Source of the DNA: Solobacterium sp.
Lineage (GTDB): Bacteria > Bacillota_I > Bacilli_A > Erysipelotrichales > Erysipelotrichaceae
Assembly (NCBI GenBank): GCA_017536845.1
Contig: JAFWCP010000052.1
Coordinates: 1 to 7,328 of the forward strand
Direction of reading: 5' to 3'
Length of the DNA: 7,328 nucleotides
Both the position numbers and the translations under genes were made by a program. This document shows positions 1 through 5,751 of this stretch, piece by piece; the stretch's first letter is position 1; every line of letters begins with the position of its first letter. Under the pieces are notes generated by a model that did not search any database, was not told where the DNA came from, and worked only from the letters and a program-made list of their open reading frames with translations.

Positions 1-929
1 ACATGCTCAATGCCGAACGGATCAACTTTGAACTGCAGGTCAAGTCCATGGTCCATGACTTCTGGAGCGAAATCGAGCATGAGGTCGTTTACAAGAATCC
101 GGAATATGTGGTCAATGACCAGTTCTACCGCCAGATGCTCGGCGCCATCCGGGAAAACCTTGACGTTGTCGACAAGCAGCTGGAAATCATGTACACCGAG
201 ATTTCCTACGAATCGCAGAACACCCGCATCGGCATGGATGAAAAGAGCTTCAAGGTCTTTATTTCCTCGTCGGTCAACGAACTGGTCAACGCCAAGATGA
301 AAGGGTCGCTGGGCTTTGCGACCGACTTCAAGAAATGTTCGGCAACGATCGCCCACTACATCTATCTCAACGACTTCATCAACAATCGGGCTGACCCGGG
401 CCAGAAGCTTCTTGACTACATCCAGATGCTGGATTACTACAACGACGTGCAGATCGATTTCACCAATGAGCTGGATCTTGGCGGTTCGTATGAAAGCAGC
501 GACCCGTTCTGCGACATCCTTGGCAAGTACCTGGCTTCCCAGATCAACACGAATTTCATCTGGCATGTATTCTTCGTCATCCTTCTGCAGCTCGGGCAGG
601 GGACCAACATGGAAGATTTCGACAGCTTTGTTCATTTTATCCGCACCCTGCTGATCCAGCCGGGCTGGTTTGCGGCCAGGTTTGCCGGCTATCCCGAACC
701 GCAGAAGACCAACCTGAAGAAGAAGCTGGTCGAGATTCTTGCCGAGGCACTGATTGAAATCGGCGGCATTGAAATCGTCTATGAAGACAGGCTGCTGACG
801 ATCATGAAGGAGTTCCGTTCCTTTGTGGAAAAGGTTGAGAAAGACAATCCCGAATACGCGGATCTGAAGAAGGTCATGCGGCGTATGGAAAAAGGGCTGT
901 ACCACAACATCACGATTCTTTTCCGTTAA
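1..929 (+). CDS. RelA/SpoT-domain (p)ppGpp synthetase-like protein, C-terminal part (5' end outside window)
   Basis: The reading frame is open from the window edge, so the true start lies upstream; the first ATG (base 3) is probably internal. The first visible residues, about 8-30 from that ATG, read FELQVKSMVHDFWSEIEH followed by VVYK. This matches the end of the RelA/SpoT synthetase fold, where small alarmone synthetases have EIQIRT, then an aromatic residue and an EH-x-x-x-YK motif. Such enzymes transfer pyrophosphate from ATP to GTP or GDP to make (p)ppGpp in the cytoplasm. Some 275 residues follow that I cannot assign; they contain hydrophobic stretches such as FIWHVFFVILLQL (about residues 185-198) and a charged, helical end. 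RelQ and RelP types stop soon after the synthetase domain, so this is a longer architecture. The family call is fairly safe, but catalytic activity cannot be judged because the GTP- and ATP-binding part is missing. Confidence 0.72.
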   Translation, partial: MLNAERINFELQVKSMVHDFWSEIEHEVVYKNPEYVVNDQFYRQMLGAIRENLDVVDKQLEIMYTEISYESQNTRIGMDEKSFKVFISSSVNELVNAKMKGSLGFATDFKKCSATIAHYIYLNDFINNRADPGQKLLDYIQMLDYYNDVQIDFTNELDLGGSYESSDPFCDILGKYLASQINTNFIWHVFFVILLQLGQGTNMEDFDSFVHFIRTLLIQPGWFAARFAGYPEPQKTNLKKKLVEILAEALIEIGGIEIVYEDRLLTIMKEFRSFVEKVEKDNPEYADLKKVMRRMEKGLYHNITILFR

Positions 930-941
930 GCGCGTCACATC

Positions 942-950
942 TGCTATAAT
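942..950 (+). promoter_or_regulatory. Extended -10 promoter of the Asp23/Gls24 gene
   Basis: TGCTATAAT (TG at 942-943, perfect TATAAT at 945-950) lies 22 bases before the start codon. No convincing -35 box stands 16-18 bases upstream; that region (about 921-928) overlaps the end of the preceding gene. An extended -10 can compensate for a weak -35. Transcription would start near 957, giving a very short 5' leader. Confidence 0.6.
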
Positions 951-971
951 AAGTAAGCTTGGAGGTATTTT

Positions 972-1298
972 ATGGCACAGGATTATGTAAAACTGAACGA
1001 AGATGAAGGCAACGGCATGATTGCCATCAACAAGTCTGTATTCCAGGCGATTGCCGAAATCAGCGTCGAAGAAATAGAGAATGCAGTCGCACTGCCGGCC
1101 ACAAAATTCAGCCGTCCGCTGCAGGTGAAGATCGAAAACAACCATCTTCACTTTGAAGTCGACCTGAACATCCGCTATGGCGCCAATGTGCAGCAGACAT
1201 GCGAGCTGGTACAGAACAAGATTTATGAGAATGTCCTGTTCATGACCGGCTTCAAAACGACCGAGACAAAAGTAAATGTAAGAGGTTTTGAAATTTAG
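972..1298 (+). CDS. Asp23/Gls24 family envelope stress response protein
   Basis: A 108-residue protein with the Asp23/Gls24 pattern. It has an N-terminal GMIAINKSVFQAIAEISVEEIENAV block (about residues 15-39), matching the family's G-x-I-x-I...V...IA...A..E.x.GV. A central VKIENNHLHFEVDLNIRYG strand region (about 52-70) follows, then an end with VQNKIYENVLFMTGF and VNVRGFEI, matching V...V...v..mTG....VNV.V.gi. The family comprises small, often membrane-associated proteins linked to cell-envelope or alkaline stress and often anchored by AmaP-type partners; the biochemical role is not settled. It has no signal peptide or membrane segment. The start is fixed by GGAGG at 961-965, six bases before ATG. 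The gene stands alone: its own promoter is upstream and the next operon's promoter begins two bases after its stop. Confidence 0.85.
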   Translation: MAQDYVKLNEDEGNGMIAINKSVFQAIAEISVEEIENAVALPATKFSRPLQVKIENNHLHFEVDLNIRYGANVQQTCELVQNKIYENVLFMTGFKTTETKVNVRGFEI

Positions 1299-1300
1299 TG

Positions 1301-1329
1301 TTGACAACCGCTTTGACAGGTGGTTAAAT
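1301..1329 (+). promoter_or_regulatory. Promoter of the infC-rpmI-rplT operon
   Basis: A perfect TTGACA -35 (1301-1306), a 17-base spacer, and TTAAAT as -10 (1324-1329) preceded by TG at 1321-1322, an extended -10. It begins two bases after the stop of the Asp23 gene. The expected start is near 1336, giving a leader of about 139 bases before infC. Confidence 0.78.
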
Positions 1330-1335
1330 ATTCAG

Positions 1336-1474
1336 CGTAGTTTGAAAAAACGGAAAGCAGAAGCGCCGCTTCTCACCTGAAGTCCGCAGGGCTTGGGTTG
1401 TATGCCGATCTCTAGGATATGATCAGTATGCAGGCGCTTTACGTCTGCATTTTCAAACGTTATGGAGGGATTGC
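1336..1474 (+). promoter_or_regulatory. infC operon leader, probable L20-responsive attenuator
   Basis: This non-coding leader shows several helices. A closing helix pairs GTTTGAAAA (1340-1348) with TTTTCAAAC (1450-1458), nine perfect pairs. A long-range helix pairs 1360-1367 with 1433-1440 (AAGCGCC/GGCGCTT plus one G-U). Two local hairpins compete with that long-range helix: AGAAGC-GCC-GCTTCT (1359-1373) and a nine-pair stem 1428-1436/1442-1450 with a CTTTA loop, which runs into TTTTC like a weak terminator. In Bacillus the same operon is repressed by its product L20, which binds the leader and favours premature termination; position and fold here fit that class. I have not matched it to a covariance model. 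GGAGGG at 1464-1469 is the infC ribosome binding site, just past the closing helix. Confidence 0.65.
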
Positions 1475-2023
1475 TTGGGAAAGATCAAGAATAACAAAAA
1501 CCGCAGGAAAGAACCGACGGATCTTGTCAACGAAGACATTCGCTTTAAGGAAGTTCTGGTCATCGGACCCGGCGGTGAACAGCTTGGCGTAATGATGCGC
1601 CGCGAAGCACTCGAAAAGGCATACGAGATGGAGATGGATCTGCTCTGTGTAGCACCCAACGCCAAAACACCCGTATGCAAGATTCTCGACTACGGACGCT
1701 ACCGCTTCGAAGAGCAGAAGAAAGCCCGCGAAGCAAAGAAGAATCAGCACGTTACCGAAATCAAGGCACTGCGCGTGTCCCCGGTCATTGACCAGCACGA
1801 TTTCGATACCAAGCTGAGTCAGGCCCGTGAGTGGATTGAAGACGGACAGAAAGTACGGATCGACATGCGTTTCCGCGGCCGTATGATCACCCGGCAGGAA
1901 GTCGGACGTGAAGTGATTAACAAGTTTACCGAGCAGATCTCGGATGTTGCGGAAGTGAGCAAGCCTGCCAACATGGAAGGCAACACTCTTTCTGTAATGT
2001 TCTCGCCTAAGAAGGGCAAGTAA
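1475..2023 (+). CDS. infC: Translation initiation factor IF-3
   Basis: A 182-residue IF-3, a normal length. IF-3 binds the 30S subunit, prevents early joining of 50S and checks initiator tRNA and start codon. The N-domain carries VNEDIRFKEVLVIGPGGEQLG (about residues 18-38) and the conserved LLCVAPNAKTPVCKILDYGRYRFE (about 56-79). A Lys/Arg-rich linker helix EEQKKAREAKKNQ follows, then the C-domain with VSPVIDQHDFDTKLSQAREWIEDG and MRFRGRMITRQEVG. The start is TTG: GGAGGG at 1464-1469 lies five bases upstream and no ATG, GTG or ATT fits the frame there. Rare infC starts (AUU in E. coli) let IF-3 repress its own synthesis, so the TTG may serve the same end. It is first gene of infC-rpmI-rplT; rpmI follows 14 bases after the stop. 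Confidence 0.96.
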   Translation: MGKIKNNKNRRKEPTDLVNEDIRFKEVLVIGPGGEQLGVMMRREALEKAYEMEMDLLCVAPNAKTPVCKILDYGRYRFEEQKKAREAKKNQHVTEIKALRVSPVIDQHDFDTKLSQAREWIEDGQKVRIDMRFRGRMITRQEVGREVINKFTEQISDVAEVSKPANMEGNTLSVMFSPKKGK

Positions 2024-2037
2024 AGGAGAGTAACAGT

Positions 2038-2259
2038 ATGAAAGCAAAAGCAAGAAAACCGAAGAAGAACAAGATGAAGACAAAGAAGACCTTTGCCAAG
2101 CGTGTCAAGATCACCGGCAACGGCAAGATGAAGGTCCAGCACAACTTCGTATCCCACTTTGCGGCAAATAAGAGCCACAAACAGAAAATGCACCTCAGAA
2201 AGACAACCGTCGCTTCTGATGCTGACTTCAAGCGCGACAGAGAACTGCTGCAGGGCTGA
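2038..2259 (+). CDS. rpmI: 50S ribosomal protein L35
   Basis: A 73-residue, strongly basic protein. L35 is a small structural protein of the large ribosomal subunit. The core KTKKTFAKRVKITGNGKMK (about residues 14-32) and the SHFAANKSHKQKMHLRK segment (about 39-55) align with the family pattern KTH-x-x-x-AKR-F/V-K-x-TG-x-GK and H-x-x-NKS-x-KQKR-x-LRK. It is about nine residues longer at the N-terminus than the usual MPKMK start, because MKAKARKPKKNK precedes MKTKK. The upstream start is preferred because AAAGGAGAG (2022-2030) sits properly before ATG 2038, while the internal ATG at 2074 has no such site. It is the middle gene of the operon, 14 bases after infC and 19 before rplT. Confidence 0.95.
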   Translation: MKAKARKPKKNKMKTKKTFAKRVKITGNGKMKVQHNFVSHFAANKSHKQKMHLRKTTVASDADFKRDRELLQG

Positions 2260-2278
2260 TTAAGGGAGGATAAGTAAG

Positions 2279-2638
2279 ATGAGAGTAAAAGGATCGACAC
2301 CGACACGCAACCGTCGTAAGAAGGTATTAAAGCTTGCCAAGGGCTATTTTGGCTCCAAGCATCTGCTCTTCAGGACAGCGAATGAGCAGGTTATGCGTTC
2401 CCTGCGTTATTCCTATATCGGAAGAAAGCAGACGAAGAGAGATATGCGCAGACTGTGGATTGCCCGTATCAACGCGGCTACCCGTCAGTTTGACCTGTCC
2501 TATTCCAAGTTCATGCATGGTCTGAAGCTTGCGGACATCAACCTGAACAGAAAGATGCTCTCCGAAATCGCAATCCATGATCCGGAAGGATTTGAAGCTC
2601 TGGTGAACCAGGCCAAGGATGCTCTTGCAAAAGCTTAA
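2279..2638 (+). CDS. rplT: 50S ribosomal protein L20
   Basis: A 119-residue protein, the family's usual length. L20 is an early assembly protein of the 50S subunit that binds 23S rRNA. In several bacteria it also represses its own operon by binding the infC leader or the translation region before rpmI. Conserved parts visible are the N-terminal [23 protein letters not shown] (residues 3-25), the arginine-rich helix [29 protein letters not shown] (about 39-67), and the C-terminal globular part with [24 protein letters not shown] (2265-2270) is eight bases before ATG. No U-tract terminator follows the stop directly, so operon transcripts may continue into the tRNA-Glu unit. A leader compatible with L20 control lies upstream of infC. 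Confidence 0.97.
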   Translation: MRVKGSTPTRNRRKKVLKLAKGYFGSKHLLFRTANEQVMRSLRYSYIGRKQTKRDMRRLWIARINAATRQFDLSYSKFMHGLKLADINLNRKMLSEIAIHDPEGFEALVNQAKDALAKA

Positions 2639-2645
2639 AAACTTC

Positions 2646-2674
2646 TTGCAAATCACCTCAGGTCATAGTATCAT
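2646..2674 (+). promoter_or_regulatory. Promoter of tRNA-Glu
   Basis: TTGCAA (2646-2651), a 17-base spacer and TATCAT (2669-2674) form a good sigma-A-type promoter eight bases after the rplT stop. The expected start near 2681 puts the 5' end directly before a perfect hairpin and about 30 bases before the mature tRNA. Confidence 0.65.
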
Positions 2675-2684
2675 TAACAAGCGC

Positions 2685-2704
2685 GAAGGAAGGAGACTTC
2701 CTTC
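2685..2704 (+). other. Perfect hairpin in the tRNA-Glu precursor leader
   Basis: GAAGGAAG (2685-2692) pairs with CTTCCTTC (2697-2704) around a GAGA tetraloop. It is followed by TTACCT, not a T-tract, so a terminator for rplT is unlikely. It fills nearly the whole predicted 5' leader of the tRNA and ends six bases before the mature 5' end, where RNase P would cut. Confidence 0.55.
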
Positions 2705-2710
2705 TTACCT

Positions 2711-2784
2711 GGCGTGTTGGTGAAGCGGCTCAACACACCGCCCTCTCAAGGCGGCATTCACGGGTTCGAACCCCGTACACGTCA
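2711..2784 (+). tRNA. tRNA-Glu (anticodon CUC)
   Basis: The sequence folds as a cloverleaf of 74 bases. The acceptor GGCGTGT pairs with ACACGTC, including the G2-U71 pair common in tRNA-Glu, with A as discriminator. The D-arm is GTG...CAC with GG in the loop. The anticodon stem CCGCC/GGCGG holds loop CTCTCAA, giving anticodon CUC, which reads GAG. The T-arm is ACGGG-TTCGAAC-CCCGT. Overall it resembles Bacillus tRNA-Glu but with C34 instead of U34. CCA is not encoded (CTG follows). An own promoter lies upstream and a terminator starts nine bases after the 3' end. Confidence 0.93.
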
Positions 2785-2792
2785 CTGAATCA

Positions 2793-2820
2793 GGATGTCA
2801 GTCAATGACATCCTTTTCTT
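2793..2820 (+). terminator. Rho-independent terminator after tRNA-Glu
   Basis: GGATGTCA (2793-2800) pairs with TGACATCC (2806-2813) around a five-base loop, followed by TTTTCTT. It closes the tRNA-Glu unit and probably the rplT operon. It lies only eight bases before the ribosome binding site of the FemAB gene, so it may also limit expression of that gene. Confidence 0.75.
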
Positions 2821-2837
2821 ATCTCACGGAGGTATCT

Positions 2838-4067
2838 ATGACATATACATTCAACGTCAGCGAAGATGCGGCCGCAGTTGACCGTTTCGTCGAAAACCAT
2901 CCCCAGAACAGCCTGTTCCAGTGCTCCGACTGGGCGAAAGTCAAGGATAACTGGGGACCTTATCTGACCAGCGTCAGGGATGAAGAAAACCGCATTGTCG
3001 CCACGGCCCTGGTGCTTTCCCGCCGCATGCCGCTTGGAAAATGCCTGTTCTACATTCCCCGCGGCCCGGTAATGGATTACAACAATGCCGAGCTTGTCGC
3101 TTTCTATCTGGAACAGCTGACCGCCCTGGCCAAGGCAAACCACGCGATTGCAGTACGTTTTGACCCCAATGTCTATTCACGCAAGTACCCGTATGCCGAA
3201 AAAGACCAGCCGCATCCGTACGACAACCAGAATGTCATCGAACTGCTGAAAAGGCTTGGCTGCCGGCATAAGGGCTTTACGGTCATGATCGAAGAAGCCA
3301 CCCAGCCCCGTTTCAACGCGGCCCTGGATCTGGATGAAGACTACATGAAGAAGCTCGACCACAAAACCAGACAGTCGATCAACACGCCTGTTAAAAAGGG
3401 TGTAAAGCTTTATACCGGCCATGAATATCTTCATGAATTTGCCCAGGCGATGCACTTTACGGAAATGCGCAAGGGTGTTGCCCTGCGCAATGAGGAGTAT
3501 TTCCGTCATATGGCGGAAGTCTATGGTGACCGCTGCATCATCACCGTGGCAAAGCTCAGCTTTAAGGAACAGATTGCCGCCCTGCAGGAAACCATTGCCA
3601 GGGCACAGCAGGATCTTGAAAACACGCCGTATAAAAAGCAGCAGAACGCCCTGAAGCAGACCATTGCCAATGCCGAAAAAGACCTGGCCGTGCTGAAGGA
3701 AGACATGGAAAAGGAAGGCAAAGACGAAGTGATCCTTGCCGGCAAGCTTGCCATCTACAACAAAAACCGGATGGAGTTTGTCTACATGGGCAACAATGCC
3801 GAATACATGCGCCTGCGCTCCAGCTACCTGCTTTACAAAACCTATCTTGACATGGCCCTTCAGAAGGGGATCCACTATGTCTCCATGGGCGGGGTGGAAG
3901 GCACCCTGGATGACGGCCTGACCGGCTTCAAGTCATGCTGGCTGATGGACGTTGAAGAGTATATCGGCGAATTCAACATCGTCCTGGACCCGTTTGTATA
4001 CAAGGCGTTTGATGAAGTCTATCCACGCCTGCTGCAAAGGGCCGCAAAGCTCAGAAGCAGGAAATAG
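2838..4067 (+). CDS. FemAB family peptidoglycan-bridge aminoacyltransferase
   Basis: A 409-residue protein of the Fem/MurM type. These cytoplasmic enzymes add amino acids from charged tRNAs to the lysine (or equivalent) side chain of peptidoglycan precursors, building interpeptide bridges. Visible features are an N-terminal part with SLFQCSDWAKVKDNWG (about residues 25-40) and YIPRGPVMDY (about 72-81), both typical of the first GNAT-like subdomain. A charged coiled-coil arm (about 243-295, EQIAALQETIARAQQD onward) and a second subdomain with LRSSYLLYKTYLDMALQKG, MGGVEGTLDDGLTGFK and EYIGEFNIVLDPFVY complete the fold. Start: GGAGG at 2828-2832 is five bases before ATG 2838; an ATG at 2805 in frame is inside the terminator hairpin. 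There is little room for its own promoter. The amino acid transferred cannot be read from sequence; glycine, alanine and serine are usual in the family. Confidence 0.88.
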   Translation: MTYTFNVSEDAAAVDRFVENHPQNSLFQCSDWAKVKDNWGPYLTSVRDEENRIVATALVLSRRMPLGKCLFYIPRGPVMDYNNAELVAFYLEQLTALAKANHAIAVRFDPNVYSRKYPYAEKDQPHPYDNQNVIELLKRLGCRHKGFTVMIEEATQPRFNAALDLDEDYMKKLDHKTRQSINTPVKKGVKLYTGHEYLHEFAQAMHFTEMRKGVALRNEEYFRHMAEVYGDRCIITVAKLSFKEQIAALQETIARAQQDLENTPYKKQQNALKQTIANAEKDLAVLKEDMEKEGKDEVILAGKLAIYNKNRMEFVYMGNNAEYMRLRSSYLLYKTYLDMALQKGIHYVSMGGVEGTLDDGLTGFKSCWLMDVEEYIGEFNIVLDPFVYKAFDEVYPRLLQRAAKLRSRK

Positions 4068-4123
4068 GGCATCCTGATACCGTTCTGTTTACAAAATCCT
4101 ATTCCGAATCAGAATGCATGAAG

Positions 4124-4166
4124 GCTCCCGGAAGGAACATGTTCTTTCCCGGGAGCATTTTCTTTT
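4124..4166 (+). terminator. Rho-independent terminator of the FemAB gene
   Basis: GCTCCCGG (4124-4131) pairs with CCGGGAGC (4149-4156). The stem continues as AAGGAA against TTCTTT after a bulged C, with a CATG loop. TTTTCTTTT follows at 4158-4166. It lies about 57 bases after the stop on the plus strand. Confidence 0.85.
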
Positions 4167-4173
4167 CGCCATG

Positions 4174-4199
4174 AAAAAAGCACCGCGATTGGGTGCTTT
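4174..4199 (-). terminator. Rho-independent terminator of gltX
   Basis: On the minus strand AAAGCACC (4199-4192) pairs with GGTGCTTT (4184-4177) around a seven-base loop, followed by U residues from the A-run 4174-4179, of which 4177-4179 also pair. It begins seven bases after the gltX stop and lies seven bases from the end of the opposing FemAB terminator. Confidence 0.85.
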
Positions 4200-4206
4200 G
4201 AATGTC

Positions 4207-5661
4207 TTATGCGGAAAGCTGGGCAATGGAAAGATCCAGCCGGCGCAGAGTTTCTTCTTTACCGAGGATGGCGGCGATTTCAATCGCACCGCCCGGCGTC
4301 GTCTGCATGCCGGTAATCGCCAGACGCAGCGGGAAGAGGACCTGGCCGTTCTTCTTGCCAAGCTTTGCCGGCAGTTCCATCAGCTTTGTGTGCAGAGCAT
4401 CTTCCGACCAGTCATCCTGAACCGCCAGCATGTCTCTGACCGCGCTCAGGGATTCCAGGGCAACCTGGGGGTTGGTCTTCATCTTCTTGTTGTTGTAGAG
4501 GTCATTCTCATAGGCAGGGAAGCTGTCGAAGAATCCCAGCATGGGCGGGATTTCCTGCAGGGTGGAAGCCCGGGGCTGTACGATCGCGGCAATACGCTTC
4601 TTGTCGAAATCGCCCTTGACCGCTTCGTCAATATAGTCCTTGACCGTATTGTAATACGTATCCAGGTCCATGTTGCGCAGCCATGTCGCATTGACCCACT
4701 TCAGCTTTTCCGGGTCGAAGATGGCACCGGAAGTGCCGATGCGCTTGACATTGAAGGCCTGGATGAGCTCTTCGATCGTATAGATCTCACGGTCTTCTTC
4801 CGGGGCCCAGCCAAGCAGGGCAATGTAGTTGAGGATTGCTTCCGGCAGATATCCTTTGACGACAAGGTCCTGGAAGGAAGCATCGCCGTTGCGCTTGGAA
4901 AGCTTGTTGTGCTCATCCTTCATGACCGGCGGGCAGTGGATGTAGCGGGGGATGTCCCAGCCGAAGGCATTGTAGATCAGGTTGTACTTCGGCGAGGAGC
5001 TGAGGTATTCCATGCCTCTGACAACATCGGTGATGCCCATCAGATGGTCATCGATGACATTGGCAAAGTTGTAGGTCGGGAAACCGTCCGACTTGATCAG
5101 CACCTGCTCATCCAGGGTGGCGTTGTCAACGGTAATCGTACCGAACACCTCATCGTCAAAGGAAGTCTTTCCTTCTTCCGGGATGCTCTGGCGGATGACG
5201 AATTTCTCACCTTCGGCAATGCGCTTTTCACATTCCTCACGGGAAAGCTTCTTGCAGGGATCATCATATTTGAAGCTCTCGCCGGTGCCGGCCAGCGCTT
5301 CCCGCTGGGCGTCAATGACCGACTGGTCACAGAAGCAGTAATGGGCACCGCCTCTTTCAATGAGCTTCTTCGCATATTTCATATAGAGGCCGCTCTTGAC
5401 GCGTTCGGACTGGACATAGGGGCCGTAATCACCGCCGACATCCGGGCCTTCGTCATGCTTGAGGCCGCACTCTTTCATTGTGCTGTAAATAATATCAGTC
5501 GCGCCTTCCACCAGGCGGCCCTGGTCGGTGTCTTCAATCCGCAGGATGAAGACTCCCTCCGGATCCTTCTTCGCGATCAGGTACGCATACAGCGCGGTGC
5601 GAAGATTGCCGATATGCATGTATCCGGTAGGACTCGGCGCAAATCTTGTTCTGACTGGCAT
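4207..5661 (-). CDS. gltX: Glutamyl-tRNA synthetase
   Basis: A 484-residue class I synthetase that joins glutamate to tRNA-Glu in the cytoplasm; in many Bacillota the same enzyme also mischarges tRNA-Gln for GatCAB. The N-terminus has TRFAPSPTGYMHIGNLRTALY, containing the HIGH-type motif (HIGN, residues 16-19). RIEDTD is at 41-46, VVRGMEYLSSSPKY at about 213-226 and the KMSKS-type loop KLSKR at 253-257. The C-terminal anticodon-binding part includes GFFDSFPAYENDLYNNKKMKTN (about 376-397). A zinc-site pattern C109-x-C111-x24-C136 is present, but the fourth position (138) is Lys. The start is supported by AAGGAG (5676-5671), nine bases before ATG. Whether it is discriminating cannot be decided by reading. 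It has its own promoter and terminator, and converges with the FemAB gene. Confidence 0.97.
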   Translation of the reverse strand: MPVRTRFAPSPTGYMHIGNLRTALYAYLIAKKDPEGVFILRIEDTDQGRLVEGATDIIYSTMKECGLKHDEGPDVGGDYGPYVQSERVKSGLYMKYAKKLIERGGAHYCFCDQSVIDAQREALAGTGESFKYDDPCKKLSREECEKRIAEGEKFVIRQSIPEEGKTSFDDEVFGTITVDNATLDEQVLIKSDGFPTYNFANVIDDHLMGITDVVRGMEYLSSSPKYNLIYNAFGWDIPRYIHCPPVMKDEHNKLSKRNGDASFQDLVVKGYLPEAILNYIALLGWAPEEDREIYTIEELIQAFNVKRIGTSGAIFDPEKLKWVNATWLRNMDLDTYYNTVKDYIDEAVKGDFDKKRIAAIVQPRASTLQEIPPMLGFFDSFPAYENDLYNNKKMKTNPQVALESLSAVRDMLAVQDDWSEDALHTKLMELPAKLGKKNGQVLFPLRLAITGMQTTPGGAIEIAAILGKEETLRRLDLSIAQLSA

Positions 5662-5691
5662 GTTTATTCTCTCCTTCTTTCAACGTTCAAT

Positions 5692-5720
5692 ATTTTACTC
5701 CCGCACCCGTCTTTGGGCAA
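5692..5720 (-). promoter_or_regulatory. Promoter of gltX
   Basis: On the minus strand TTGCCC (5720-5715), a 17-base spacer and TAAAAT (5697-5692) give a plausible sigma-A promoter about 30 bases before the gltX start codon. The -35 box directly abuts the U-tract of the upstream gene's terminator. Confidence 0.58.
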
Positions 5721-5744
5721 TAAAAAGACGGCAGCCGCCGTCTT
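5721..5744 (-). terminator. Rho-independent terminator of the CofE-like gene
   Basis: On the minus strand AAGACGGC (5744-5737) pairs with GCCGTCTT (5732-5725) around GGCT, followed by UUUUA. It starts seven bases after the stop codon of the CofE-like gene and ends where the gltX -35 begins. Confidence 0.85.
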
Positions 5745-5751
5745 CGTCAGA

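Noticed and set aside
1402..1422. A possible leader peptide (ATG at 1402, six codons) in the infC leader.
   Set aside because: Its ribosome binding site is weak and poorly spaced, and the peptide shows no amino acid run suggesting attenuation. The leader is better explained by RNA structure.
1462..1494. A ten-codon ATG frame overlapping the infC start.
   Set aside because: Its ATG overlaps the GGAGGG site used by infC and has no ribosome binding site of its own.
1460..2083. A 207-codon minus-strand open frame opposite infC.
   Set aside because: infC is certain on the plus strand, and the reverse product is low-complexity hydrophobic sequence typical of antisense reading of basic ribosomal-type genes.
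2685..2704. A rho-independent terminator for rplT.
   Set aside because: The hairpin is perfect but is followed by TTACCT with no T-tract, and it lies downstream of the tRNA promoter.
2805..2837. A longer start (ATG 2805) for the FemAB protein.
   Set aside because: It lies in the terminator hairpin without a ribosome binding site; ATG 2838 has GGAGG at the right distance and gives the expected N-terminus.
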